From positions 248,001-312,000 of the forward strand of contig VANK01000004.1 of NCBI GenBank assembly GCA_008682415.1: a stretch of 64,000 nucleotides of DNA, read 5' to 3'. Shown here in pieces: positions 53,704-63,013 of this stretch (positions are counted from its first letter, which is position 1; the number at the start of each line of letters is the position of its first letter). Made by a program: the position numbers and the translations under genes. This DNA comes from Acidobacteria bacterium AB60 (GTDB taxonomy: Bacteria; Acidobacteriota; Terriglobia; Terriglobales; Acidobacteriaceae). The notes below the pieces were generated by a model, which saw only the letters and a program-made list of their open reading frames with translations, did not search any database and was not told where the DNA came from.

Positions 53704-53932
53704 AATATCTCGATAACCCATCCGATCGTCTTCCCTGCACAACCGCATCTCGTCGCCCGGGCTGATCTGTCTCGGCGCTTTCCAGAACCTTGAATCTGCC
53801 CCTTCCCCAAGCCCCGGATTGTTGTTCATTGTAGGCAACCTGAACCCCCAGAATTACCGTCCCACTAAAATAGTCGGATTTTTACGGGGACGTCGGTTCG
53901 ACAATTTTGCCTCCGGGGAACTTTTACTCTCA

Positions 53933-55456
53933 ATGTCTAAATTGAAGCCGTCGGTGCGCACTGCCGAGGAACTTGAGGCCTTGGCACCGGATCCACTTGC
54001 CCATTTGGCGGCGATTGTCGATACCTGCGAAGACCCCATCATCTCTAAGCGGCTCGATGGCACCATTATCAGTTGGAACGCCGCGGCCGCGCGCGTCTTT
54101 GGATACCGGGAAGAAGAGATCATCGGCCGGTCCATCCTGACCCTCATCCCCCCGGATTTGCACCACGAAGAGGACGAGATCCTTCGCCGTCTGCGATCGG
54201 GCCAGCGCATTTCCCACTTCGAAACCACACGGGTTCGGAAAAACGGGGAGAGATTTCCCATCTCGGTCACAATCTCTCCCATCCGGGATGCGAATGGCCG
54301 CATCGTCGCAGCCTCCAAGGTCGCGCGCGACATCTCGGAAAAGATAAGGAACCAGGAAAGCCGCGCCCGCCTCGCGGCCATCGTCGATTCAGCGGACGAC
54401 GCGATCGTAGGGAAGACACTTGACGGTATCGTGACCAGCTGGAACGAAGGGGCCCGGAAGATGTTCGGGTACACCGCTGAAGAGATGATCGGAGGATCCA
54501 TTCTGCGGATCATTCCTCCAGCGCTTCACTATGAGGAAGACGAGATCCTCCGCAACGTCCGCGCCGGAAAGCGCATTGAGCACTACGAGACGACCAGGCA
54601 AAAAAAGAGTGGCGAGACCTTCGAGGTCTCCGTGACCATCTCTCCCATCCGCGACGAGATGGGCACAGTAATCGGGGTTTCAAAAATTGCGCGGGATATC
54701 TCCGATAAAAAGCAAGTCGAGCGCCTGGTGCTGCAAGCCGAAAAATTGGCGGCCACGGGGCGCATGGCGGCTGCGATTGCCCACGAGATCAATAATCCGC
54801 TCGAGTCCCTGATGAACGTGATTTACCTGGCCCGGACCCAATCAGTTCCCGAATCCAAGGTCCAGCAGCTGCTCCTCGTTGCGGAAGGAGAACTCGAGCG
54901 CGTAGCCCATATCGCGCGGCAGACCTTGGGCTACTACAAGGACACGGGCGCGCCCACTGAGATCCACCTGCACGACCTGATTGGAACCATCCTCACCGTA
55001 TACAACTCCAAAATGCTCTCCATGGGCATCGCTGTCGATACCAGTTACAACGACCTGCAAAAAATCGTGGTAAGCAAGGGAGAATTGCTGCAGGTCTTCT
55101 CGAACGTGATCGCGAACGCCATCGACGCGATGCCCGGCGGAGGCGTGCTGGAGATCAACTCGCGCAAGATCACGAGCGCGTCCGGAGATGGTATCCAGGT
55201 GACAGTCCAGGACAACGGAGTGGGCATTGCGCGAGAGAATCTCCCCAAGGTCTTCGAGCCCTTTTTCACCACCAAGGGAGACCTGGGCACCGGAATTGGC
55301 CTATGGGTGGCGAAACAGCTGGTGGAACGCCGCGGTGGTCAGATTGCGATCTCGAGCAGCACAACCCAGGGAAGTTCCGGCACAACGGTCACTGTGTTCA
55401 TCCCGTTCGCCACAAATAGCTCCCCGGCTGCCGCTGCGGAGTACCAACACGCTTGA
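53933..55456 (+). CDS. Soluble PAS-PAS sensor histidine kinase
   Basis: 507 residues from ATG 53933; the frame is open further upstream but without a good start. Two near-identical PAS/PAC domains occupy about 22-140 and 145-262 (both contain DISEKI or DISDKK endings and TISPIRD). There is no membrane segment. The HisKA box carries the phospho-acceptor H284 in IAHEINNPLESLMNVI; the ATPase domain has N-box NVIANAID, G1 DNGVGIA, F box FEPFFTTK and G2 GTGIGL. The two PAS copies suggest recent internal duplication. A stand-alone receiver gene follows 17 bp later. The kinase likely senses a cytoplasmic cue. Confidence 0.93.
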   Translation: MSKLKPSVRTAEELEALAPDPLAHLAAIVDTCEDPIISKRLDGTIISWNAAAARVFGYREEEIIGRSILTLIPPDLHHEEDEILRRLRSGQRISHFETTRVRKNGERFPISVTISPIRDANGRIVAASKVARDISEKIRNQESRARLAAIVDSADDAIVGKTLDGIVTSWNEGARKMFGYTAEEMIGGSILRIIPPALHYEEDEILRNVRAGKRIEHYETTRQKKSGETFEVSVTISPIRDEMGTVIGVSKIARDISDKKQVERLVLQAEKLAATGRMAAAIAHEINNPLESLMNVIYLARTQSVPESKVQQLLLVAEGELERVAHIARQTLGYYKDTGAPTEIHLHDLIGTILTVYNSKMLSMGIAVDTSYNDLQKIVVSKGELLQVFSNVIANAIDAMPGGGVLEINSRKITSASGDGIQVTVQDNGVGIARENLPKVFEPFFTTKGDLGTGIGLWVAKQLVERRGGQIAISSSTTQGSSGTTVTVFIPFATNSSPAAAAEYQHA

Positions 55457-55473
55457 GGATCGATAGCCGAACA

Positions 55474-55935
55474 ATGCTGCAGCCGGATGCGGGTCTTCTT
55501 CGCATGATCGCCGATCATCTCCAGAGCCAGAAGGAGCCCGTCGAAGGCCCGTCGGGCGATTCGGGTACCCAGCCCGACCTCCCACGCGTCCTCGTCGTGG
55601 ATGACCAGAGACTCATCGCCGATACTCTGGCCGAGATCCTTCGCAACGAGGGCTTCGACTCTGCGGCGGCCTACGACGGCTGGGCCGCACTGGACGCGGC
55701 TCAGAGGTTCCGCCCTCACTGGCTCATCTCCGACGTGCTGATGCCCCGCATGAACGGCGTCGAACTCGCCATCACCATTCGTCAGAAATACCCGGAAACT
55801 GCGATTCTCCTCTTCTCCGGGCAGGCGGGCATCTCCGAGATCCTTCAGGATGGGCAGCGGCGCGGATACCAGTTCGAGCTGATCGCCAAGCCGGTACATC
55901 CAACCAACTTGATCGCGCGGCTCAAGCAGGGCTAG
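55474..55935 (+). CDS. Stand-alone response-regulator receiver
   Basis: 153 residues from ATG 55474, 17 bp after the kinase stop; an in-frame TTG at 55453 would overlap it. The receiver domain has the acidic pair D43 D44 (VVDD), phospho-acceptor D87 in LISDVLMP, S116 and K139 in LIAKP. A 36-residue N-terminal stretch precedes the domain. There is no DNA-binding or enzymatic output domain, so the phosphorylated protein presumably acts by protein contact. It is probably the partner of the adjacent kinase. Confidence 0.9.
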   Translation: MLQPDAGLLRMIADHLQSQKEPVEGPSGDSGTQPDLPRVLVVDDQRLIADTLAEILRNEGFDSAAAYDGWAALDAAQRFRPHWLISDVLMPRMNGVELAITIRQKYPETAILLFSGQAGISEILQDGQRRGYQFELIAKPVHPTNLIARLKQG

Positions 55936-56043
55936 GCCTGCTCCCTTCCATCCCGGTCGCCGCTTTTGTTTGCCGCAAATCTCGCCTCCCGGCGACCGCG
56001 TCAATCCCGCTCACCGGAACGATCTCTGTCCTCTGTGGTTTCG

Positions 56044-56063
56044 ATCACAGATGCGGCTGTGAT
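56044..56063. promoter_or_regulatory. Inverted repeat in the kduI leader
   Basis: ATCACAG-N6-CTGTGAT is a 20-bp dyad, 116 bp upstream of the kduI ATG. It could be an operator, for example for the nearby IclR-type regulator, or the stem of a leader hairpin. No other copy in front of GH105 or the TonB receptor gene was found by eye. Confidence 0.45.
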
Positions 56064-56178
56064 AGACCGTTTACAAGAGACATTCGCAGGAAAGAGGACG
56101 TTCGTCAGCCGCATTGGTCAATCTCGAACGACACGACATCCGCGGTATTCGTCCCAAAACATCGAGAAAGAGAAAGCG

Positions 56179-57009
56179 ATGAAGACAGTGTTGATGGCAG
56201 ACCCGGTGCGCTTCCCGCGAATGACCAGCCAGGAGGTCCGCGACGCTTTCCTGATCCAGCAGCTCCATCGGCATGGGGAGCTGCACATGGCGTATGTGGA
56301 TCTGGACCGTGCCGTGATCGGCATTGCGGCGCCCGCGGAATCGCCCATCACATTGCCGTCCAGCCCCGAGCTCCGTGCCGAGTACTTCACCCAGCGCCGG
56401 GAACTCGGCATACTTAACGTCGGCGGCCCCGCCACCGTTCACATAGGGGACTCCTCCTACCGGCTGGAAAACCTGGATGTGCTCTACATCGGCCGCGGAA
56501 ATCCTGAGATCCGGTTTGAGTCCGGCCCCCAACAGGCGCCGCCTCTTCTCTATCTCCTGAGCTATCCCGCCCATACCGAATATCCGGTCGCCCTCATACG
56601 CCAGGCAGACGCCCAGCCCATGGAAACAGGAAGTCCCAAGACCTGCAACCACCGCACCATTTACAAATACATCCACAGCAGCGGCGCCAAGAGCTGCCAA
56701 CTGGTGATGGGCGTAACTCACCTCCACGAGGGCAGTTCCTGGAACACCATGCCCGCGCACACGCATATGCGCCGGTCAGAGATCTACTTCTACTTCGACG
56801 TCGCGCAAGACGCACGCGTCTTTCACCTCATGGGGCCGCCCCAGGAGACACGGCACATCGTTCTCAACAATGCGGAATGCGTGGTCTCGCCGGGGTGGTC
56901 CATACACGCAGGTGTGGGCACACAGGCCTACAAGTTTTGTTGGGGTATGGGCGGCGAGAATCAGGACTACGCGGATATGGACCCGGTCCCCATCGATACC
57001 ATGCGCTGA
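56179..57009 (+). CDS. kduI: 5-dehydro-4-deoxy-D-glucuronate isomerase
   Basis: 276 residues, matching the usual family length. KduI isomerises 5-keto-4-deoxyuronate to 2,5-diketo-3-deoxygluconate in pectin and uronate breakdown. The zinc site is in PAHTHMRRSEIYFYF, followed by the tyrosine-rich strand segment. YIHSSGAKSCQLVMGVTHL is also typical. Upstream AGAGAAA is a reasonable ribosome site for ATG 56179. The neighbours IclR regulator and GH105 hydrolase belong to the same pathway class. The usual partner kduD is not in this window. Confidence 0.95.
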   Translation: MKTVLMADPVRFPRMTSQEVRDAFLIQQLHRHGELHMAYVDLDRAVIGIAAPAESPITLPSSPELRAEYFTQRRELGILNVGGPATVHIGDSSYRLENLDVLYIGRGNPEIRFESGPQQAPPLLYLLSYPAHTEYPVALIRQADAQPMETGSPKTCNHRTIYKYIHSSGAKSCQLVMGVTHLHEGSSWNTMPAHTHMRRSEIYFYFDVAQDARVFHLMGPPQETRHIVLNNAECVVSPGWSIHAGVGTQAYKFCWGMGGENQDYADMDPVPIDTMR

Positions 57010-57028
57010 TCGGACCGGCAAGCCCTCC

Positions 57029-57964
57029 CTACCGGCCGGCGGAAGAACGAATCAGCAGTTTTGCGTCTTGCGTCGCGAATCCCGAGGAAATCTCCTGGCA
57101 GCACCGGATGAGATGCTCGGCGATCACCGGTACGCAATGCGCTGTCAGCCGCGACGCCGGCCCGGAGACGCTGACCGCGGCAATCGCGCGCTTCCCCTCA
57201 TCGAACACCGGAGCACCCACGCAGCGGGTTCCCAGCTCCATCTCTTCGTCATCCACCGAAAATCCTCGGCGGCGCACTCGAGCCAGTGCGCTCAGCAGCT
57301 CCTCCGGCGAGGTGAGGGTCTTTGGTGTATACGAAACGAACGAAACGGCAGCGACCGTTCGTGCAATCTCCTCAGGATGCAGAAATGCGAGGATCGCCTT
57401 TCCCAGCGAGGTGCTGTACACGGGGTTCGAGGTGCCCGTGCGCGAACTGATACAGACGTGCCGGTTGATGGGTTCGATCTTGTCGATATACACCACCCGC
57501 GTCTTGTGCAGCACGCCCAGGTGCACCGTGTGCCCCACGCGCAGGGCCAGCTTGCGAAGGTAGGGGTGAACCCGGGCGCGCAAATCAATTTGCTCAACGG
57601 CCCGGTTTCCCATGTCATAGAGCTTCAAACCCAGGCGATAGCGATGCGCCGGAGCGCGCTCAATCAACCCCGTTCGCTCCAAAGCCATCAACGCCCGATG
57701 CGCCGTGCTCTTGCGAAGCGACATCTGCCGGCAGATCTCCGCCAGGCTCAAGGAATTATCGCTTTCTCCCAGCAGGTCGAGAATGGCCACAACGCGATCC
57801 AGCCCTTCCAGCTTGTAGGGTCCGCCGTTGGCCTCGCCTGTATCCCGATCCGTGCCCCATTCCGTCCCCGAATGATTCGTACGCGAGATCGCCAACAGGT
57901 TCTGCGGACGGCTCGCCACCTTCGAGAAAGAACTCCGTGCAGTACTTGCCATTGGGTTCTTCAT
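57029..57964 (-). CDS. IclR-family transcriptional regulator (KdgR-like)
   Basis: 311 residues, longer than the usual 250-270 because of about 50 N-terminal residues. The winged helix lies at about 50-110 with LAEICRQMSLRKSTAHRALM. The effector domain (about 130-300) has GHTVHLGVLHKTRVVYIDKI, TSLGKAILAFL and the C-terminal GAPVFDEGKRAIAAVSVSG. It faces kduI tail-to-tail and shares its strand with GH105, so control of the uronate locus is a reasonable inference. The pectin regulator KdgR belongs to this family. Confidence 0.9.
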   Translation of the reverse strand: MKNPMASTARSSFSKVASRPQNLLAISRTNHSGTEWGTDRDTGEANGGPYKLEGLDRVVAILDLLGESDNSLSLAEICRQMSLRKSTAHRALMALERTGLIERAPAHRYRLGLKLYDMGNRAVEQIDLRARVHPYLRKLALRVGHTVHLGVLHKTRVVYIDKIEPINRHVCISSRTGTSNPVYSTSLGKAILAFLHPEEIARTVAAVSFVSYTPKTLTSPEELLSALARVRRRGFSVDDEEMELGTRCVGAPVFDEGKRAIAAVSVSGPASRLTAHCVPVIAEHLIRCCQEISSGFATQDAKLLIRSSAGR

Positions 57965-57992
57965 CCTTGTTTCCCATCTTCAAGAAGTCATT

Positions 57993-59159
57993 TCACTTGC
58001 CCGAGAGCTGCGCAAGCTCCGATCCTGCCAGCAAAAACGCGCCGACCCCATACACATAGCTCGAGGACGGCTTGAACTTGCCAGGCTCCGCTCCAATCGG
58101 TTGAATCGACCCCAGCCGCCCACTCCCGTACACATGCTGCAACATCCCGGCCCACGCTCTCTGCACCACGGGTAAGTACTTGCCCCGCTCCAAAAACCCA
58201 TGGTTGATTCCCCAAGTCAATCCGTAGGTGAAAAAAGCCGTGCCCGAGATCTCCGGATTCGGATAATCCTCCGGATCCAGCAAGCTCGCCCGCCATACTC
58301 CGTCCGGCGGCTGCAGAGCCGCCACCCGTTCTGCAATCTCGCGATACTGCGCCACGAACTTCTCGCGATCTGCATAGTCTTTGGGCATTCTCTCCAACAC
58401 CATCGCCAATCCTGCCAGAACCCACCCATTGCCGCGCGACCAGAAGACCTTCTTCCCGTTCGCCTCATGCTGATTCAGATAGCGGTCATCCCGGTAATAC
58501 AAATGCTCCGCAGAATCATAAAGCGCGCCGGAGGTGATCCACCACTCCCGGTCCATGAAGTTCAGATACTTCGGGTCGTGCGTCGCGATCGTCAGCTGGG
58601 CCAGCACCTTGGGCGCCATGTACAGCGCATCGCACCACCACCAGAGGTTCTTCTGCGGATCATCCGTGCGCGCCACAAGCTGATCCATCTCCGCGCGCGT
58701 GGGATCAATCCTCTCTGGCTTGGCGTCTTCCGCATACAACGTGAGATAGCTCAGACCGACCGCCTGATCATCCGCATGTTCCGGACGCGGCCCCAGCTTC
58801 CACTGATTCGCCTCCGCTACGCGAAGAACCTGGTCGTGATATCTGCGGTCCCCCGTCGTCTGCGATGCCGCCAATAGGCCATCATAGAGAGCCGCAAACG
58901 TCCAATCAATGTTGTAGCGGCCCTCCGACTCCTTCACCTGCCAGTCCGCCACCATCTTCATGGCCTTCTGAATGGCTGCGCGCTTCAACTTCGGCGAAAG
59001 CCCCTTCGCAAGTGGGCCAGGATCATCCGGCTGATCGCCCGCCGCCCGGCGCTCCGCCTCGGCTGCGTTCGGCGCGCTTACGCCGTTCTGCGCCGCCACA
59101 GCGGAAGTGGCCACGCAGGTCCATCCCAGAAAAAAACACGTGAAGAATCCCTTGATCAT
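57993..59159 (-). CDS. Glycoside hydrolase family 105 (unsaturated glycuronyl hydrolase)
   Basis: 388 residues from ATG 59159; a start at 59192 is possible. A signal peptide (MIKGFFTCFFLGWTCVATSA) exports it. The (alpha/alpha)6 fold segments NIDWTFAALYDGLLAA, WWWCDALYMAPKVLAQ, FWSRGNGWVLAGLAMV and ISGTAFFTYGLTWGIN with their acidic residues match family GH105, which removes terminal unsaturated galacturonic or glucuronic acid from lyase products. The catalytic aspartate is probably in WCDALYMAP. The product feeds KduI. The 3' end abuts the IclR gene by 28 bp. Confidence 0.92.
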   Translation of the reverse strand: MIKGFFTCFFLGWTCVATSAVAAQNGVSAPNAAEAERRAAGDQPDDPGPLAKGLSPKLKRAAIQKAMKMVADWQVKESEGRYNIDWTFAALYDGLLAASQTTGDRRYHDQVLRVAEANQWKLGPRPEHADDQAVGLSYLTLYAEDAKPERIDPTRAEMDQLVARTDDPQKNLWWWCDALYMAPKVLAQLTIATHDPKYLNFMDREWWITSGALYDSAEHLYYRDDRYLNQHEANGKKVFWSRGNGWVLAGLAMVLERMPKDYADREKFVAQYREIAERVAALQPPDGVWRASLLDPEDYPNPEISGTAFFTYGLTWGINHGFLERGKYLPVVQRAWAGMLQHVYGSGRLGSIQPIGAEPGKFKPSSSYVYGVGAFLLAGSELAQLSGK

Positions 59160-59289
59160 CAACTTGTCCAGTGTACGTCCGGTCCCAATCATTCGTGGGG
59201 ATACTCTTCTTCCTGTCTCACAACGCGCGAACGGCCTGCTCCTTCTGCAAGCTTGTGTGAAGGAGAGGCCGCCCTTGCAAACCAAAGGC

Positions 59290-62200
59290 TCAGAATGTCA
59301 AACGAGCCCCCACCTGGATAAGCCTCGGACTGGCGGCAGAACTGATCTTGCCGTCATTCCCCGAGGAAAGGTTCGCCGTCGGGTTATTCAAGCTCACAAA
59401 GTTGAACACATTGGTCGCCTCGCCCCGCAGCTGGAACATCCAGCGTTCTCCGAAGTGAAAGTCCCGCAGCAGCCCCAGGTCAATGTCCCGATACCCGGGC
59501 CCGCGCAGATAATCCCGCGGAGCATTGCCATCCGCGCCTCCCGGTCCGATACCTCCCGGTTCTCCCGGACCATTCGGCGTGAACGCCGCCGTATTGAACC
59601 ACGCCGACGCAACCGCGGAACGGCTCCGGTGAGGATCGAGAAACGGGCTCACTCCCTGAACCAGGTCAGGCCGATTGGCATTTGCGCTGTCGAAGTTCCG
59701 GTTCGCGCCCGTACTCATCGAGAACGGCGCCCCACTCTGCAGCGAGACGATCGGCGAGACCGTCCAGCCGTTGGCTACCTCCTTCGCAATGAGGTTCGTG
59801 CCCCTGTAGTAGTTCAGGGTCCACATACCGGAGATGCTTGCCACATGCCGCCGATCATTGTCCGTCGGCCCCCGCTCCTCCCACAGATTGTCAAAGTCCT
59901 GCGCCGTCGCCTGCCCGATGGCTGACTCATTCACGCTCTGGAAAGAATGGCTCAGGACATAAAACCCCGCCAGCATCAGGTTATGCGCCAGCGGCCGCGT
60001 GGCCGAGATCTGCAGCGAATGATACGAGGCCGTCTCGTTCGACTCGGCGTACGTCACCTGCCCGAGCGTGTGATTGTTGTTGTACGGCCGGCGTGCATCG
60101 ATGCTCGCCTGCGAGGTGCTCGCTCCCGGCGCGTACGGCGCGTAATTCTTGTCTATCATGAACGGCAGATGATGCGATAACGTGCTCACATACGCAATCG
60201 TCGTGCTTACGTTGTGCGGCAACTGCCGCTGAACCGAAGTGTTGATCTGGTACACCAGCGGCCACTGGTAATCCTTCGCGATGGTCTCGATGCTCGCATC
60301 CGTCAGGAACCTCGGGCTCGCCGGATTGTACGTGTACGGAAACGGGTCGCCATTCGGAAATGAAGATTTGTTCCCATAGACATTGGTGAATGATGTAATG
60401 GAATTGAACGTCTGCCGGATCGCAAACGGCTGCGCGTTGGCCGGCTGGTTCCACTCGTTGCCGCTGACGCTGCCGTAGAAAACGCCCCCCGCCGCGCGGA
60501 TCGCCGTCTTGCCATCGCCAAACGGATCCCACGCAATGCCCACGCGGGGCGACACATGATGCCAGCGCGTATCGGCAATCCCCCGCGGCACCCCCGGATC
60601 CCCCGGAAACAGCATGCCTCGCGGCGCCGACGGAACCTTCACCGACTGAGCACCAGGCACAAACGTCGCCGTCAGGTTGCTGCTCTCCACCGGCGAGAGC
60701 TGCAGATCGTAGCGAATCCCGAGATTGAGCGTGAGCCGCGGCGTCAGCCGGTAATTGTCCTGAAGGAAAGCGGCAAAATACCAGCCGCTCATCAGCGAGT
60801 GATACGGCGTGTCCTGCTCCATGGTGCTCACCTGGCCTGTCACAAAATCCGCAAGCGCGTTCCCGGTCGAGGTCGGAGCCGACGACGAAAAGTTGAAGAC
60901 CCCAAAGTTATACAGATTGCCGATGATTGCGTCCTTCTCCAGCGATCCCTCTCCACCGTAGTTCAGCGTGTGCTTCCCCTTGGTCATGCTCACCATATCT
61001 CGAAGGGAGAGGAACGTCGTATTGCTCACGGGCCCTGCCAGCGCGCCGCCCGCATTGAAGTACCCGGAGACCGCCAGCTGCGGAAGCGTCTTGGGTCCCT
61101 GCGTTGTAAAGTTCGAGCCCAGGTCCTCCAGCCCAACCGTCGGCCGGTTGGTGCGGCCGCCTGCCACGCGCGTAAACGTGAACCACGCCTGATTCGCCGT
61201 CGTGGGGCTGATCGTGTGAATATCGCTCACGTTCAGCACATTCTGCTTGGCAAACGATCGATTCACCGTATACGGAATGTTTCCGTTGCCGTACGCATCC
61301 TGCGTGCTCTTCAGGTAGAAGTAGCTCACCGATACGTGGTCGTTATCGGAAACGGATTGGTCGTATTTCCCCAGGTACTCGTCCTGGTTCGTGGGACCGG
61401 TAAAGAAACCCACGTAGTTGTTATTCGGCGCATTGGGCAGCGGCACATACTTGTTCATCAGGTTGGCCGCGGTCGGATCCAGCGCCGCCATCGGAACGCA
61501 GTTCGGCTTCGGCGTCTGGCAATTGGGCGAGCTGTTGGTCCCCACCACCTGGGTCCCCGTCTTGGTTTTGGCGTTATACGTACCCGGCTGATAGACCTTG
61601 AACGGATCCGCCGTAAAGTCCCCCATGCGTTCCGCGCTCGTGGGAACGATGGCGCCGCTCAGCAGTTGTCCCACCACCTGACGCAATCCCGCGTAGCTGA
61701 AAAAGAAGAACGCCTTGTCCTTCTTGATCGGCCCTCCGACTGTTCCCCCGAACTGGTTGCGGTGGTAAGGCGCATTCAGGGGCGAGTGGGTCAGCGGATT
61801 GATCGGCGCGTTCCAGGGATACGCGTTGAGAGCTGTATTGCGATTGAACTCAAAGAGCGAACCGTGCAACTGGTTCGTCCCCGATCGAGTCACAGCCGTC
61901 ACCACAGCTCCCGACATGCGTCCATACTGGGCGGAGAAGTTGTTCGTCTCCACGCGAAACTCCTGCAGCGCGTCGGGATTCGGCAGCGGGTTGCCATAGT
62001 TGCGGATGCCCGTCATGTTGATGCCGCCATCCAGGTAATACGCCACCAGCGGCGTGCCGCCGTCGATGCCGCCGTTCACCACCACCTGCGTGGAGGGATT
62101 GCCAATCACGAAGTTCGGCGTTCCGCTGGGATTGCTCTGCGCGCTGGCGCTGTTCGACTGCACTCCCGGCGTGAGCGACAGCTCCGCATACGCATTGCGA

Positions 62201-62685
62201 TTCACCAGCGGCAACCCAATGATCTCTGCCGGCTCAATCGTCCTGCCCAGTTCTGCCGTGCTCGTGTCCACAATCGGCGGCGCCTCGCTCACCGTGATCG
62301 TTTGGCTCTCCGCTCCAATCGCCAGCACCACGTTCAGCGTCGCCGTCTGATCCACGGTTAACACCAGGTTTTGCTGAAGGAACTTCTTGAACCCCGGCGA
62401 GTCCACCTCCACCGCGTACGATCCCACGGGCAAGTATTGGATGTTGTACACCCCGGTTGTATCTGCCGCAGTCGTACGAGAGTATCCGGTCGCGGCGTTT
62501 GTCGCCTTCACCATCGCGTTCGGAATCACCGCGCCCTGCTCGTCCTTCACCGTGCCTGCAATCGTCCCGGTGATCTGCTGCGCCGTCGCCGTGCACGCAA
62601 ACGCCAGCGCCACCATCATCGCCATCCACACCGGTCGCCAGTTCCAGGCACGCCCGTTCTCAGGCCTCAAAAAAACAAAACTCAT
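59290..62685 (-). CDS. TonB-dependent receptor with carboxypeptidase-regulatory-like domain (Oar type)
   Basis: 1131 residues from ATG 62685 (AAGGAG upstream). Signal peptide (MAMMVALAFACTATAQ). Residues about 40-130 form a carboxypeptidase-regulatory-like domain (GTVKDEQGAVIPNAMVKATN, VYNIQYLPVGSYAVEVDSPG). A plug domain follows (TIEPAEIIGLPLVNRNAYAELSLTPGVQ). The remaining ~850 residues are barrel strands with the typical SYFYLKSTQDAYG and LTPRLTLNLGIRYDLQLSP. It lacks a recognisable TonB box. It stands between the GH105 and GH29 genes, so uptake of glycans or peptides of that locus is plausible. Confidence 0.93.
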   Translation of the reverse strand: MSFVFLRPENGRAWNWRPVWMAMMVALAFACTATAQQITGTIAGTVKDEQGAVIPNAMVKATNAATGYSRTTAADTTGVYNIQYLPVGSYAVEVDSPGFKKFLQQNLVLTVDQTATLNVVLAIGAESQTITVSEAPPIVDTSTAELGRTIEPAEIIGLPLVNRNAYAELSLTPGVQSNSASAQSNPSGTPNFVIGNPSTQVVVNGGIDGGTPLVAYYLDGGINMTGIRNYGNPLPNPDALQEFRVETNNFSAQYGRMSGAVVTAVTRSGTNQLHGSLFEFNRNTALNAYPWNAPINPLTHSPLNAPYHRNQFGGTVGGPIKKDKAFFFFSYAGLRQVVGQLLSGAIVPTSAERMGDFTADPFKVYQPGTYNAKTKTGTQVVGTNSSPNCQTPKPNCVPMAALDPTAANLMNKYVPLPNAPNNNYVGFFTGPTNQDEYLGKYDQSVSDNDHVSVSYFYLKSTQDAYGNGNIPYTVNRSFAKQNVLNVSDIHTISPTTANQAWFTFTRVAGGRTNRPTVGLEDLGSNFTTQGPKTLPQLAVSGYFNAGGALAGPVSNTTFLSLRDMVSMTKGKHTLNYGGEGSLEKDAIIGNLYNFGVFNFSSSAPTSTGNALADFVTGQVSTMEQDTPYHSLMSGWYFAAFLQDNYRLTPRLTLNLGIRYDLQLSPVESSNLTATFVPGAQSVKVPSAPRGMLFPGDPGVPRGIADTRWHHVSPRVGIAWDPFGDGKTAIRAAGGVFYGSVSGNEWNQPANAQPFAIRQTFNSITSFTNVYGNKSSFPNGDPFPYTYNPASPRFLTDASIETIAKDYQWPLVYQINTSVQRQLPHNVSTTIAYVSTLSHHLPFMIDKNYAPYAPGASTSQASIDARRPYNNNHTLGQVTYAESNETASYHSLQISATRPLAHNLMLAGFYVLSHSFQSVNESAIGQATAQDFDNLWEERGPTDNDRRHVASISGMWTLNYYRGTNLIAKEVANGWTVSPIVSLQSGAPFSMSTGANRNFDSANANRPDLVQGVSPFLDPHRSRSAVASAWFNTAAFTPNGPGEPGGIGPGGADGNAPRDYLRGPGYRDIDLGLLRDFHFGERWMFQLRGEATNVFNFVSLNNPTANLSSGNDGKISSAASPRLIQVGARLTF

Positions 62686-63013
62686 GCTGAACTCCTTCTC
62701 GTTTGCGTGCCACTCTGATATCGGGGAATGATCCGGGCCCGCCTCGCATTCAGCTCGCCGCCGCCTCTTCGCCCGCATAACACCCAGGCAAAAATCGTCG
62801 GCCAAGCGAGGTTCACCGGGGCTTATTCTGCGAATCGACGGATTGCGGTGTCAACGAACCCAGCTTCCCAACGTACCGCTCACAGGGACACACAACCGAA
62901 ATCGCTCCACCGCGTGCGCTCTGGTTTTGCAAGAATCAGGCGAGAGCGGTCCCGAGCCTTCGCTCGCAGTCAAACAACCCAGGCACGCCATCAGCAATCC
63001 GGAGAAAACTCCC
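62686..63013. promoter_or_regulatory. Divergent intergenic region between TonB receptor and alpha-L-fucosidase
   Basis: About 330 bp separate the divergent starts. It must hold both promoters. I could not find a convincing palindrome or consensus promoter and saw no small ORF with support. Confidence 0.4.

Noticed and set aside
60556..62361. 600-codon plus-strand frame inside the TonB receptor gene
   Set aside because: Arg/His-rich shadow of GC-rich codons. The receptor frame is complete and well conserved in pattern.
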